From DASRJX01 sp035649235 (GTDB lineage Bacteria > Acidobacteriota > Polarisedimenticolia > Gp22-AA2), in contig DASRJX010000062.1 of NCBI GenBank assembly GCA_035649235.1, positions 1 through 11,597 on the forward strand: a DNA stretch of 11,597 bases. The letters are read 5' to 3'. The translations under genes were made by a program, and so were the position numbers. The notes beneath the pieces were generated by a model. It saw only the letters and a list, made by a program, of their open reading frames with translations, ran no database searches and was not told the origin of the DNA. The first letter of the stretch is position 1. Each line of letters begins with the position of its first letter. This document shows positions 1-6,155 of this stretch, piece by piece.

Positions 1-1222
1 TGGGGATGGGGCAGTTGTCGCACACGTCACCCACGCCGTCCCCGTCGGTGTCGGCCTGGGTATTGTTGGAGACGCTCGGGCAGTTGTCGCAGACGTCGCC
101 GTAGTTGTCGCCGTCGGCATTGGCCTGGTCAGGATTGGCGATATTGGCACAATTGTCGCAGCTGCCGGGGACGGTATCGAGGTCGGGATCTTGAATGTAG
201 AGCAAATTGGTCAGGGTGGCCGACATGTTGTCGGGGGTGAAGCTGCTGCAGCTGAAGGTGGGCGCACCGGCCCCGACCCCGGACCCGACGTCGTAGCTGG
301 ACGTCTCCACCACGTAGGGCGGGACGATGGGCGTCGTTCCGGAAGGTGTCGTCATCTCCGTCACCGTGAACGTGGCGCACTGCAGGATCGATTTGATTGC
401 AAGTGGGCCCGTCTTTTTATCGCAGCAGCGCGGCAGCGTCTGGCCGCCATCGTCGTTCTTCCACTCGACGTGCTGGCTGGCCCCGGCCGCGAGGTCGACA
501 GGAGTGAAGAGGCGCGCGTTCCAGCCATCGCCGTGCGGGGGAGTTGGGGCGTCCCCACAGTGGTCCGGGAAGTCTTTGTCATGGCTGCAGATGTACCTGG
601 CGTCGACGCTCATCCGATAGCTCGTGTCCGCCGAGATGTTCGACATCTGGAGCGCGTACTCCCTCGGACCCAGACAGGTGCCGCCGTGGGCCGCCAGATC
701 GATCCGGTTCGTGAACACCAGGTCGGTCTGTGCCGATTCGGTCACGGCCGTCGGCGGAACCGGCTTGCGCTTCTCGACCCCTGGAGTCGTGCAGTGGGCC
801 TCCACGGAACCGCCCGATCCGGCGGCGATGGCGACGACGCTGAGACTGTACTCGCCGCAGCCGTGCTCGATCCGCAGCCCCAGGTCGGCGAGCGACAGCC
901 GGCGCGCGTGGCCTTTCCCGGAGAACAGGGCCTCCCGGCCGCGGGCGATCTGCGCCGGCTGGGCGCCGCTGCATCCGGCCACGAGGTCGGGATACTGCGC
1001 CAGCACGACGCGATACTCGACGTCGATCGGGCCCGAGGCGCTCAGGTTCTCGAGGCCGATCGTCCCCTGCTCGCACTCGACATCGATCTTGACCGGCCGC
1101 GGGTCCGCATGGGCCGGATGGGCCGGGCCGAAAAGGGCCAGGCCGAGAAGGCCCGCGGTGACGAGAAGCAGCGCCAGAAGCAAGGGCGCTCCGGGTGTGC
1201 CGGCCGAACGGAGTCTGGGCAT
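1..1222 (-). CDS. Secreted TSP3-repeat protein, copy 1 (3' end outside window)
   Basis: Reading from the ATG at 1222 leftward gives 407 codons with no stop, running off the left edge. It begins MPRLRSAGTPGAP and has a signal peptide with hydrophobic core about residues 13-31 and a likely cut after AHA (residue 39). Residues 40 to about 340 form a Cys-containing domain I do not recognise. From about residue 345 come thrombospondin type 3 repeats (DxDxDG...CDNC), a Ca2+-binding fold known from outer-surface and secreted bacterial proteins. It is a paralogue of the gene at 1585-3042: the first ~183 residues differ at only about 13 positions, while the following ~150 differ at roughly a third and carry two small in-frame insertions (net 8 residues). 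Frame is kept throughout, so the copy looks functional. The start is fixed by a strong AGGAGGTG Shine-Dalgarno and by the paralogue. Function unknown; likely exported Ca-binding or structural protein. Confidence 0.88.
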   Translation of the reverse strand, partial: MPRLRSAGTPGAPLLLALLLVTAGLLGLALFGPAHPAHADPRPVKIDVECEQGTIGLENLSASGPIDVEYRVVLAQYPDLVAGCSGAQPAQIARGREALFSGKGHARRLSLADLGLRIEHGCGEYSLSVVAIAAGSGGSVEAHCTTPGVEKRKPVPPTAVTESAQTDLVFTNRIDLAAHGGTCLGPREYALQMSNISADTSYRMSVDARYICSHDKDFPDHCGDAPTPPHGDGWNARLFTPVDLAAGASQHVEWKNDDGGQTLPRCCDKKTGPLAIKSILQCATFTVTEMTTPSGTTPIVPPYVVETSSYDVGSGVGAGAPTFSCSSFTPDNMSATLTNLLYIQDPDLDTVPGSCDNCANIANPDQANADGDNYGDVCDNCPSVSNNTQADTDGDGVGDVCDNCPIP

Positions 1223-1340
1223 GGGTCACCTCCTAGAAGGGCACGCCGGCCCGCGGAGCCATCGGGCGGCGATGAGCCCGAGTCCTCGGATGATCGGCGT
1301 GCGTTGGGTTCCGTCGCTGTCTCTAGTGTCGCGAGGTGCC
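1223..1340 (-). repeat. Duplicated leader of TSP3 copy 1
   Basis: These 118 bases upstream of copy 1 match 3043-3160 upstream of copy 2 with only two mismatches (1235/3055 and 1321/3141). The match stops sharply near 1340/3160, with faint similarity for about 10 more bases. The transcript can form two small hairpins (CCGAG/CTCGG and CATCG/CGATG). No convincing -35/-10 pair was seen, though the promoter probably lies in or just upstream of it. Confidence 0.85.
1227..1234 (-). promoter_or_regulatory. Ribosome binding site of TSP3 copy 1
   Basis: On the minus strand AGGAGGTG lies 4 nt before the ATG at 1222, with the AGGAGG core 6 nt away. It is a near-perfect complement of the 16S 3' end and fixes the start codon. 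The same site precedes copy 2. Confidence 0.85.
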
Positions 1341-1344
1341 GGGA

Positions 1345-1561
1345 GGTTTCGTGGAGTGCGCCCGCAGACGCTACCTGCGCTGCAATGCGGTCAACGAGGC
1401 CGTGTGGGCGAGACGGTGCGGGACCGGGTCCGCGTCTACGTCTTCAGGACCCAGTCCCGCTTCACGAGGTGCGCCGGTTGCGACCGCGTCTACTGGCGCG
1501 CCACCCCGTGACCCGCATGCTGGAGCGGCTCTCAGCGAACGGCCTTGCCGCCTCGCGCTGA
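1345..1561 (+). pseudogene. Mut7-C RNase domain remnant (3' end, frameshifted)
   Basis: Three successive frames on the plus strand together spell the C-terminal zinc-ribbon end of the Mut7-C RNase family. Frame one (1345 to about 1413) gives RRRYLRCNAVNEAV, matching the RCxxCN knuckle but with the second Cys replaced by Val. Frame two (1416-1508) gives VRDRVRVYVFRTQ followed by RFTRCAGCDRVYWRAT, close to the family's VRDRVPP...F.RC..CGRVYWRG. Frame three (from about 1505) gives VTRMLERLSANGL and a stop at 1559-1561, matching the family's terminal RM.ERL. Two frameshifts and loss of everything upstream make it a pseudogene fragment. Family assignment is from motif memory, not a search. It begins where the duplicated leader of TSP3 copy 1 ends, suggesting the duplication cut into this gene. 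Confidence 0.68.
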
Positions 1562-1565
1562 GTAC

Positions 1566-1584
1566 CAGGGCGTGCTCCGCCCTG
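1566..1584 (-). terminator. Hairpin directly after TSP3 copy 2 stop
   Basis: CAGGGCG and CGCCCTG form a perfect 7-bp stem with a 5-nt loop, adjoining the TAG stop at 1585-1587 on the minus strand. There is no T-tract after it, so it may be a weak or Rho-assisted terminator or a 3'-end-stabilising stem. Confidence 0.4.
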
Positions 1585-3042
1585 CTACGGACCGAAGCAA
1601 CCCCAATTCCCGTTGCAGAACCGGCAGACGCCACCGCAGTTGATGTTGAAGCTGCACGGCGTGCCTGTCGGCTGTCCGTCACAGACGCCCGCCTCGGCGA
1701 TGCAATGGATGCAGGTGTTGGTGTCGCAGGCGTTGCCGACGCCGTCCTGGTCCGAATCGGCCTGATTCTGGTTGGTGACGACGTAGCAGTTGTCGCAGTG
1801 GTCGCCCAACGTGTCGCCATCGTGGTTGGCCTGGGTCGGGTTGTAGATGTTGGGGCAGTTGTCGCAGACGTCACCCACCCCGTCCCCGTCGGTGTCGGCC
1901 TGGTTCGAGTTGGGGATGCTCGGGCAGTTGTCGCAGACGTCGCCGTCGCCGTCGCCGTCGGTATCACTCTGGTCGGGATTGGCGACATTGGCGCAATTGT
2001 CGCAACCGCCGGGGACGCCATCGAAGTCGGGGTCAGGCTTCCAGAGGTTATTGGCCAGGGTGGAGGAGGTGTTATCGGGATCGAAGCTGCTGCAGCTGAA
2101 CGTGGGTGCCTGGGCGCCGGGGTCGTACCAGGACATCTCCACCACGTAGGGTGGGACGATGGGCGTCGTTCCCTCTTTTGTCACCGTGAAGGTGGCGCAC
2201 TGCAGGATCGATTTGACTGCATTGGCTCCCGTCTTGATGTCGCAGCAGCGCGGCAGCGCCGGGCCTTGATCAGCGTTTATCCATTCGACGTGTTTGCTGG
2301 CCCCTGCCGCGAGGTCGACCGGAGCGAAATCACCCTTGTTCCAGCCGTCGCCGTGCGGCGGGTTCGTGGCGTCCAGGCACGGGATCGGGGTGTTCTTGTC
2401 CTTGCTGCAGATGTAGCTGCCATCGACGCTTATCTCATAGCTCGTGGTCGTCGAGAGGTTCGACATCTGGAACGCATATTCCTGTATGCCCAGACAGGTG
2501 CCGCCGTGGGCGGCCAGATCGATCCGGTTCGTGAACACCAGGTCGGTCTGTGCCGATTCGGTCACGGCCGTCGGCGGAACCGGCTTGAGCTTCTCGACCC
2601 CGGGAGTCATGCAGTGGGCCTCCACGGAACCGCCCGATCCGGCGGCGATGGCGGCCACGCTGAGACTGTACTCGCCGCAGCCGCCCTCGATCTGCAGCCC
2701 CAGGTCGGCGAGCGACAGCCTGAGCGCGTGGCCTTTCCCGGCGAACAGGGCCTCCCGGCCGCGGGCGACCTGCGCCGGCTGAGCGCCACTGCATCCGGCC
2801 ACGAGGCCGGGATACTGCGCCAGCACCACGCGATACTCGACGTCGATTGGACCCGCGGCGCTCAGGTTCTCGAGGCCGATCGTCCCCTGCTCGCACTCGA
2901 CATCGATCTTGACGGGTCGCGGGTCCGCGTGGGCCGGATGGGCCGGGCCGAAAAGGGTCAGGCCGAGAAGGCCCGCACTGACGAGAAGCAGCGCCAGAAG
3001 CAGGGGCGCTCCGGGTGAGCCGGCCGAACGGAGTCTGGGCAT
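1585..3042 (-). CDS. Secreted TSP3-repeat protein, copy 2 (complete)
   Basis: This 485-residue protein has a long signal peptide (hydrophobic about 13-31, likely cleavage after AHA at 39). Residues 40-335 are a Cys-containing region, possibly two beta domains, that I do not recognise (Cys at 50, 84, 122, 144, 183, 212, 222, 266, 267, 282, 317). Residues about 338-440 carry five TSP3-type Asp-rich repeats, four ending CDNC and the last CDTN, expected to bind Ca2+. The C-terminal 45 residues (441-485) are packed with eight Cys, mostly spaced CxxC or wider, probably a disulphide-bonded knob. No LPXTG, PEP-CTERM or type IX-like sorting signal is visible. The ATG at 3042 has an AGGAGGTG Shine-Dalgarno and is shared with the paralogue at 1-1222. 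An intrinsic terminator of the upstream PAP2 gene lies at 3173-3193, so this gene is probably transcribed on its own. Biological role unknown; export and Ca binding are inferred from the repeats. Confidence 0.92.
   Translation of the reverse strand: MPRLRSAGSPGAPLLLALLLVSAGLLGLTLFGPAHPAHADPRPVKIDVECEQGTIGLENLSAAGPIDVEYRVVLAQYPGLVAGCSGAQPAQVARGREALFAGKGHALRLSLADLGLQIEGGCGEYSLSVAAIAAGSGGSVEAHCMTPGVEKLKPVPPTAVTESAQTDLVFTNRIDLAAHGGTCLGIQEYAFQMSNLSTTTSYEISVDGSYICSKDKNTPIPCLDATNPPHGDGWNKGDFAPVDLAAGASKHVEWINADQGPALPRCCDIKTGANAVKSILQCATFTVTKEGTTPIVPPYVVEMSWYDPGAQAPTFSCSSFDPDNTSSTLANNLWKPDPDFDGVPGGCDNCANVANPDQSDTDGDGDGDVCDNCPSIPNSNQADTDGDGVGDVCDNCPNIYNPTQANHDGDTLGDHCDNCYVVTNQNQADSDQDGVGNACDTNTCIHCIAEAGVCDGQPTGTPCSFNINCGGVCRFCNGNWGCFGP
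1938..1960. repeat. GTC/GCC microsatellite inside the TSP3 repeats
   Basis: Alternating cgtcgc units run for 23 bases and encode DGDGDGD in a Ca-binding loop of copy 2. The matching place in copy 1 (about 100-120) is interrupted and encodes DGDNYGD. Slippage here would add or remove Asp-Gly pairs in frame. Confidence 0.6.
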
Positions 3043-3160
3043 GGGTCACCTCCTGGAAGGGCACGCCGGCCCGCGGAGCCATCGGGCGGCGATGAGCCCG
3101 AGTCCTCGGATGATCGGCGTGCGTTGGGTTCCGTCGCTGTATCTAGTGTCGCGAGGTGCC
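3043..3160 (-). repeat. Duplicated leader of TSP3 copy 2
   Basis: This is the partner of 1223-1340, differing at two of 118 positions. It contains the ribosome binding site (AGGAGGTG, 3047-3054) and sits between the PAP2 terminator and the TSP3 start. The promoter of copy 2 must therefore lie in or at the edge of this block if the terminator is efficient. One of the two differences gives TAGATA here and TAGAGA in copy 1, a possible but unproven -10 position. Confidence 0.85.
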
Positions 3161-3172
3161 AGGATGTGTCGG

Positions 3173-3193
3173 AAAAAATCGCCGGGCGCCGGC
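3173..3193 (-). terminator. Intrinsic terminator of the PAP2 gene
   Basis: On the minus strand GCCGG-CGC-CCGGC (plus coordinates 3181-3193) is followed after GA by six T (3173-3178). The stem starts 2 nt after the PAP2 TGA. A GC stem plus T6 is the classic Rho-independent form, though the stem is only 5 bp with a 3-nt loop. Confidence 0.7.
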
Positions 3194-3195
3194 CG

Positions 3196-4119
3196 TCACC
3201 AGCGGCGGGTCCAGACCACGCCGGCCTCTGCTCCGGCCGGATCGAAGTAAGGCTGGATCTCGAAGCGGGCCTGGCGCGAGTCCCGCTGGCGGGCCGTGAC
3301 CATCCGGCCGATGCTGTGGCCGAGGAGCCCCCCGACGATCACGTCGCCGGCGAAGTGGCGTCCGAGCGACATGCGCGACAGGCCGATCATGCCGGCCGTG
3401 CCATACGCGACCCAGGGGATCCACTTCTTGTCCTTGTAGGTCTCCGCGAACACCGTGGCGACGGTGAACGCTCCTGTCGCGTGGCCCGAAGGGAACGACC
3501 CGACGACCTCGCCCTGCTGCGGGTGGTAGGAGAAGAACCGCCCGTCCGACCCGTCCGTGGGCCGGGTGCGCGCGGTGACCTTCTTGAGAACGGTGCAGTA
3601 GAGTCCGGACGACAGGAGCGCCTCGGCCGACAGGCTCGAGGCCTCGGCCAGCCGATCGTTGTGGCCCGTGCGGCCGATGAGGTACCCCGCTCCGAGCAGA
3701 AGAACGGCCGGGCCCGCGTTGCCGAGTGTCGAGAAGCCGCGCGCCACACTGTTGCCGCTCTCCGCCGACTCGTTCTTGACGTAGGTCTCGGCCTCGAGGT
3801 CGGGACCCTCCTCGCTGCCGCGCCCAGGCGCCGCAGCGAGGGCGATCCCCGCGAGCAATGGCCCCGTGAACTGGTAGCGCCGGAATTCCGAAGGCCACCA
3901 GTCGGTGAACAGGAACTTCTGGTCGCGGAAGAAGCGGCCGAACAGGTTCTGCCGCCAATAGGGTTTGTCGGCCTTGGAGTCCGCGGGCGCAGAGTCCGTC
4001 TCGGACGAAGACGTCGCGTCGGCGAACAGGTCGGCCACAGCACTCTGGCCGAGCAGGACAACCAGCAGAAGGCCCAGGACCGGCCGGCCTCGCCCGCTGC
4101 TACCCCTCGCCCCACGCAT
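3196..4119 (-). CDS. PAP2-family phosphatase (exported or membrane-anchored)
   Basis: This 307-residue protein has all three phosphatase motifs of the PAP2 / acid phosphatase superfamily: KX6RP (K179...R186-P187), PSGH (210-213) and SRX5HX3D (S248-R249...H255...D259). His213, His255 and Asp259 are the expected nucleophile and charge-relay residues. An N-terminal hydrophobic segment (about 13-29, ending SAVA) looks like a signal peptide or anchor. Hydrophobic stretches at about 83-97, 135-148, 165-175, 213-225, 236-247 and 258-270 fit the membrane helical core. The C-terminus ends in an aromatic-rich tail. Substrate cannot be read from sequence; relatives act on phosphatidic acid, undecaprenyl pyrophosphate or lipid A phosphates. 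The Shine-Dalgarno before the ATG at 4119 is weak. It lies 121 bp downstream of the antiporter in the same direction, and a terminator at 3173-3193 ends its transcript. Confidence 0.9.
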   Translation of the reverse strand: MRGARGSSGRGRPVLGLLLVVLLGQSAVADLFADATSSSETDSAPADSKADKPYWRQNLFGRFFRDQKFLFTDWWPSEFRRYQFTGPLLAGIALAAAPGRGSEEGPDLEAETYVKNESAESGNSVARGFSTLGNAGPAVLLLGAGYLIGRTGHNDRLAEASSLSAEALLSSGLYCTVLKKVTARTRPTDGSDGRFFSYHPQQGEVVGSFPSGHATGAFTVATVFAETYKDKKWIPWVAYGTAGMIGLSRMSLGRHFAGDVIVGGLLGHSIGRMVTARQRDSRQARFEIQPYFDPAGAEAGVVWTRRW

Positions 4120-4240
4120 GCACCGGCCCCGATGACATCGAATCCCACTTCCAGTAGAACCGGTATGAGGCTAGCGCCCTTCAATCGCGCCGACCACTCT
4201 CCAGCCACCATCCTGCTGGCCGGATGCAGCGGGGCCGCGA

Positions 4241-5815
4241 TCAAGTTTCCGTCGCCAGGTCGGCGTGCTCCCGATCGATCTCGAGTTGCAGGTCCTGGTG
4301 ATCGCGGTCGTTCATCCGACCGGCGTCGCGCAGCCGCAGCAGCTCCGCGGTCTCCGCCTGCCAGACGGCCCGCCGGACCTCGCGCGAGATCTCGAGGCGC
4401 CGCGTCGCGTGGCGTCGCTCGTTCTCCTCGATCGCGCGCAGCTCCGCCAGTCGGTCGGTCAGGACGTCGCGATATCTGTAGACGGAGATCGGGCAGCTCT
4501 CCTCGGAGCAGAACGCGTCCAGCCGCGCGATGCCCGCCGCCAGCATCGTCTCCCGCGCCTGGCGCGTCTCGGCCTCGGTCGCGGCATCGCTCGACAGCCG
4601 CAGCCAGCGGACCAGCCCGCCGACGGTCGCCCCCTGCCCGAACAGCGTGATCAGGATGGTCATGAGCGCCGACACCTGGATGATCGCATGGCCGGGGAAT
4701 GGCTCTCCGCTCGGGAGGACCGACGGGATGGCGAGCGCCGCCGCCAGCGACACCGCCCCCCGGACCCCGCACCACTGGGCCAGCACCACCGCGGCCGGCG
4801 CCGGATAACCCCCTTCCCTCTCCCGCAGCCGCGGGAAGAGCCAGAGCGGGATGTACGCGGCCGGCCAGAACCACACCAGGCGGGCCACGACGACCATAGC
4901 ACCGATGGCGAGCCCCGTAACGAGCAGGCCAGGCGCCGCGGCCGGGTCCGCCGCCAGCAGGCGCGGGGTCGCGAGGCCGACGAACAGGAACATCAGGGCG
5001 TTCAGGATGAAGGTCAGGACGTCCCAATCGGCTGTCAGCTCGACGCGGCTGTCGGGCGGAATGAGGTCGATCCGCCACGATGCGACGAAGCCGGCCACGA
5101 CGACCGAGAGGATGCCGGAGGCGCCAGCCGCGTCCGCGACGGCGTAGGCGAGGTACGGCGCGAAGAGCGAGGACACGAAGAGAACGGCCGTGCCGCGCAG
5201 GCGCGCGTTGAGCCCGATCGCCAGGAAGCCGACCGCGACGCCGCACGCGATCCCCAGGCCGGCGATCCGGGCGAACTCGGTCAGGATGGCACCCCACTCG
5301 AACAGGCCGGTGAGGATGACGATCAGGGCGAGCTGGACACCGAGCAGCCCCGTCGCGTCGTTCACGAGGCTCTCGCCGCCGATGATGGCGGTGGCCCGGC
5401 GCGGGATCCGCAGCCGGTGGAGCACTTCGTGGACCGCCACGGTATCGGTCGGCGAGACGATGGCACCGATGAGAAAGCAGACAGCCCAGGGAAGCTCGGG
5501 CATCAGCCACCGGACGGTCAGCCCGACGCACAGGATGGTGAACGAGACGAGCCCGATCGCCAGTGACAGGATCGGGCGCAGCCAGCGGTGGAAGTCGCGC
5601 CAGGACGCGCGCCAGGCCTCGGCGTAGAGCAACGGCGGCAGGAAGACCGAGAGCACGACCTGCGGATCGATCCGGAGCGCATACCAGCCCGGCAGGAGCG
5701 CCCAGGCGATCCCCGTGAGCGCGAGCAGGACCGCCGCCGGGATCTTGATCCGGGGCGCGACGACCGACGCCAGCCCGATGAGAGCGAGCGTCGCGACCAG
5801 GCCTGGCAAAATCAT
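4241..5815 (-). CDS. CPA1-family Na+(K+)/H+ antiporter
   Basis: A 524-residue polytopic inner-membrane protein of the Na+/H+ exchanger family (CPA1, NhaP/YjcE-like). About 12 hydrophobic helices occupy residues 1 to about 405. Diagnostic motifs are GAIVSPTDTVAV (117-128), GGESLVNDATGLL (146-158) with the ion-binding Asn152-Asp153 pair of the electroneutral CPA1 type, FLFVGL (276-281), and GVRGAVSLAAALAIP (350-364) with the conserved Arg352. The last ~115 residues (410-524) are a charged, helical cytoplasmic tail, common in this family and likely regulatory. It would exchange cytoplasmic Na+ or K+ for H+ in pH and salt homeostasis. The ATG at 5815 has no well-spaced Shine-Dalgarno; a TATAAC element 7 nt before it suggests a leaderless mRNA. 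Ion choice cannot be read from sequence. Confidence 0.93.
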   Translation of the reverse strand: MILPGLVATLALIGLASVVAPRIKIPAAVLLALTGIAWALLPGWYALRIDPQVVLSVFLPPLLYAEAWRASWRDFHRWLRPILSLAIGLVSFTILCVGLTVRWLMPELPWAVCFLIGAIVSPTDTVAVHEVLHRLRIPRRATAIIGGESLVNDATGLLGVQLALIVILTGLFEWGAILTEFARIAGLGIACGVAVGFLAIGLNARLRGTAVLFVSSLFAPYLAYAVADAAGASGILSVVVAGFVASWRIDLIPPDSRVELTADWDVLTFILNALMFLFVGLATPRLLAADPAAAPGLLVTGLAIGAMVVVARLVWFWPAAYIPLWLFPRLREREGGYPAPAAVVLAQWCGVRGAVSLAAALAIPSVLPSGEPFPGHAIIQVSALMTILITLFGQGATVGGLVRWLRLSSDAATEAETRQARETMLAAGIARLDAFCSEESCPISVYRYRDVLTDRLAELRAIEENERRHATRRLEISREVRRAVWQAETAELLRLRDAGRMNDRDHQDLQLEIDREHADLATET

Positions 5816-5822
5816 GCCGGGA

Positions 5823-5828
5823 GTTATA
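5823..5828 (-). promoter_or_regulatory. Possible -10 element for the antiporter (leaderless start)
   Basis: TATAAC on the minus strand (5 of 6 to TATAAT) lies exactly 7 nt before the A of the antiporter ATG, so transcription would begin at or near the start codon. No recognisable -35 hexamer lies 16-18 nt upstream, so support is limited. Confidence 0.35.
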
Positions 5829-5860
5829 CCTCAGGTGACGATCGGCACGACGGCGCGGCC

Positions 5861-5890
5861 TTGACAGTCGTCCGCCGCAGACGCTACCAT
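5861..5890 (+). promoter_or_regulatory. Sigma70-type promoter of the tRNA-Val/tRNA-Asp unit
   Basis: A perfect TTGACA (5861-5866), an 18-nt spacer and TACCAT (5885-5890, 4 of 6 to TATAAT) precede tRNA-Val by 35 nt. The expected transcription start is near 5897, leaving a leader of about 30 nt to be trimmed by RNase P. A 10-bp palindrome, CGAGGCCTCG (5914-5923), sits 2 nt before the mature 5' end. Confidence 0.7.
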
Positions 5891-5925
5891 CGCGGACTCG
5901 TTACAGGACGCGCCGAGGCCTCGTT

Positions 5926-6000
5926 GGGCGGTTAGCTCAGCGGGAGAGCACCTGCCTTACAAGCAGGGGGTCACTGGTTCGAATCCAGTATCGCCCACCA
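5926..6000 (+). tRNA. tRNA-Val (anticodon UAC)
   Basis: A 75-nt cloverleaf with acceptor GGGCGGT / ATCGCCC (one G-U pair), D arm AGCTC...GAGC, anticodon stem CCTGC/GCAGG around loop CTTACAA with TAC at 5958-5960, and T arm CTGG-TTCGAAT-CCAG. Discriminator A and an encoded CCA are at 5997-6000. It decodes GTA and, by wobble, other Val codons. Confidence 0.97.
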
Positions 6001-6042
6001 CTTTCCTGCTCGTATCGAAGCGCGCCCCGTCCGGGTCGTCGC

Positions 6043-6119
6043 GGGGTCGTAGTTCAGCTGGTTAGAACGCCGGCCTGTCAAGCCGGAGGTCGCGGGTTCG
6101 AGCCCCGTCGACCCCGCCA
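6043..6119 (+). tRNA. tRNA-Asp (anticodon GUC)
   Basis: A 77-nt cloverleaf with perfectly paired acceptor GGGGTCG / CGACCCC, anticodon stem CCGGC/GCCGG around loop CTGTCAA with GTC at 6077-6079, T arm CGGG-TTCGAGC-CCCG, discriminator G and encoded CCA (6117-6119). It follows tRNA-Val by 42 nt with no terminator between, so the two are probably co-transcribed; Val-Asp pairs are common in bacteria. Confidence 0.97.
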
Positions 6120-6155
6120 TTCGGCTCCATCCCAACCCCACCCGAGAGAAACAAC

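Noticed and set aside
1..2000. Regularly spaced near-identical strings (around gggcagttgtcgcagacgtc) that look like CRISPR or satellite repeats.
   Set aside because: They are the DNA of the TSP3 repeats (CDNCP / DVCDNC) in an open minus-strand frame, in steps of 3 bases and without unique spacers.
191..3018. Long plus-strand open frames opposite the TSP3 genes.
   Set aside because: They are antisense shadows of a GC-rich reading frame, Arg/Gly/Ala-rich, with no domain; the minus-strand frames have signal peptides and TSP3 motifs.
3150..3166. TGGCAC near the TSP3 copy 2 leader as a sigma54 -24 element.
   Set aside because: The -12 TTGC partner is missing at the required spacing, and the equivalent position in copy 1 lacks the TGG.
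3124..5566. Long plus-strand open frames over the PAP2 and antiporter genes.
   Set aside because: Compositionally biased (Arg/Pro/Asp-rich) shadows; the minus strand encodes complete motif-bearing proteins.
5874..5887. A 14-base match, ccgcagacgctacc, between the tRNA promoter region and the Mut7-C remnant (about 1362-1375).
   Set aside because: A single 14-mer match in an 11.6-kb GC-rich window is within chance, and the flanks do not match.
5926..6119. tRNA genes as an integration (attachment) site for a mobile element.
   Set aside because: No partial tRNA 3' repeat, integrase or phage gene is present in the window; flanking genes are ordinary chromosomal ones.
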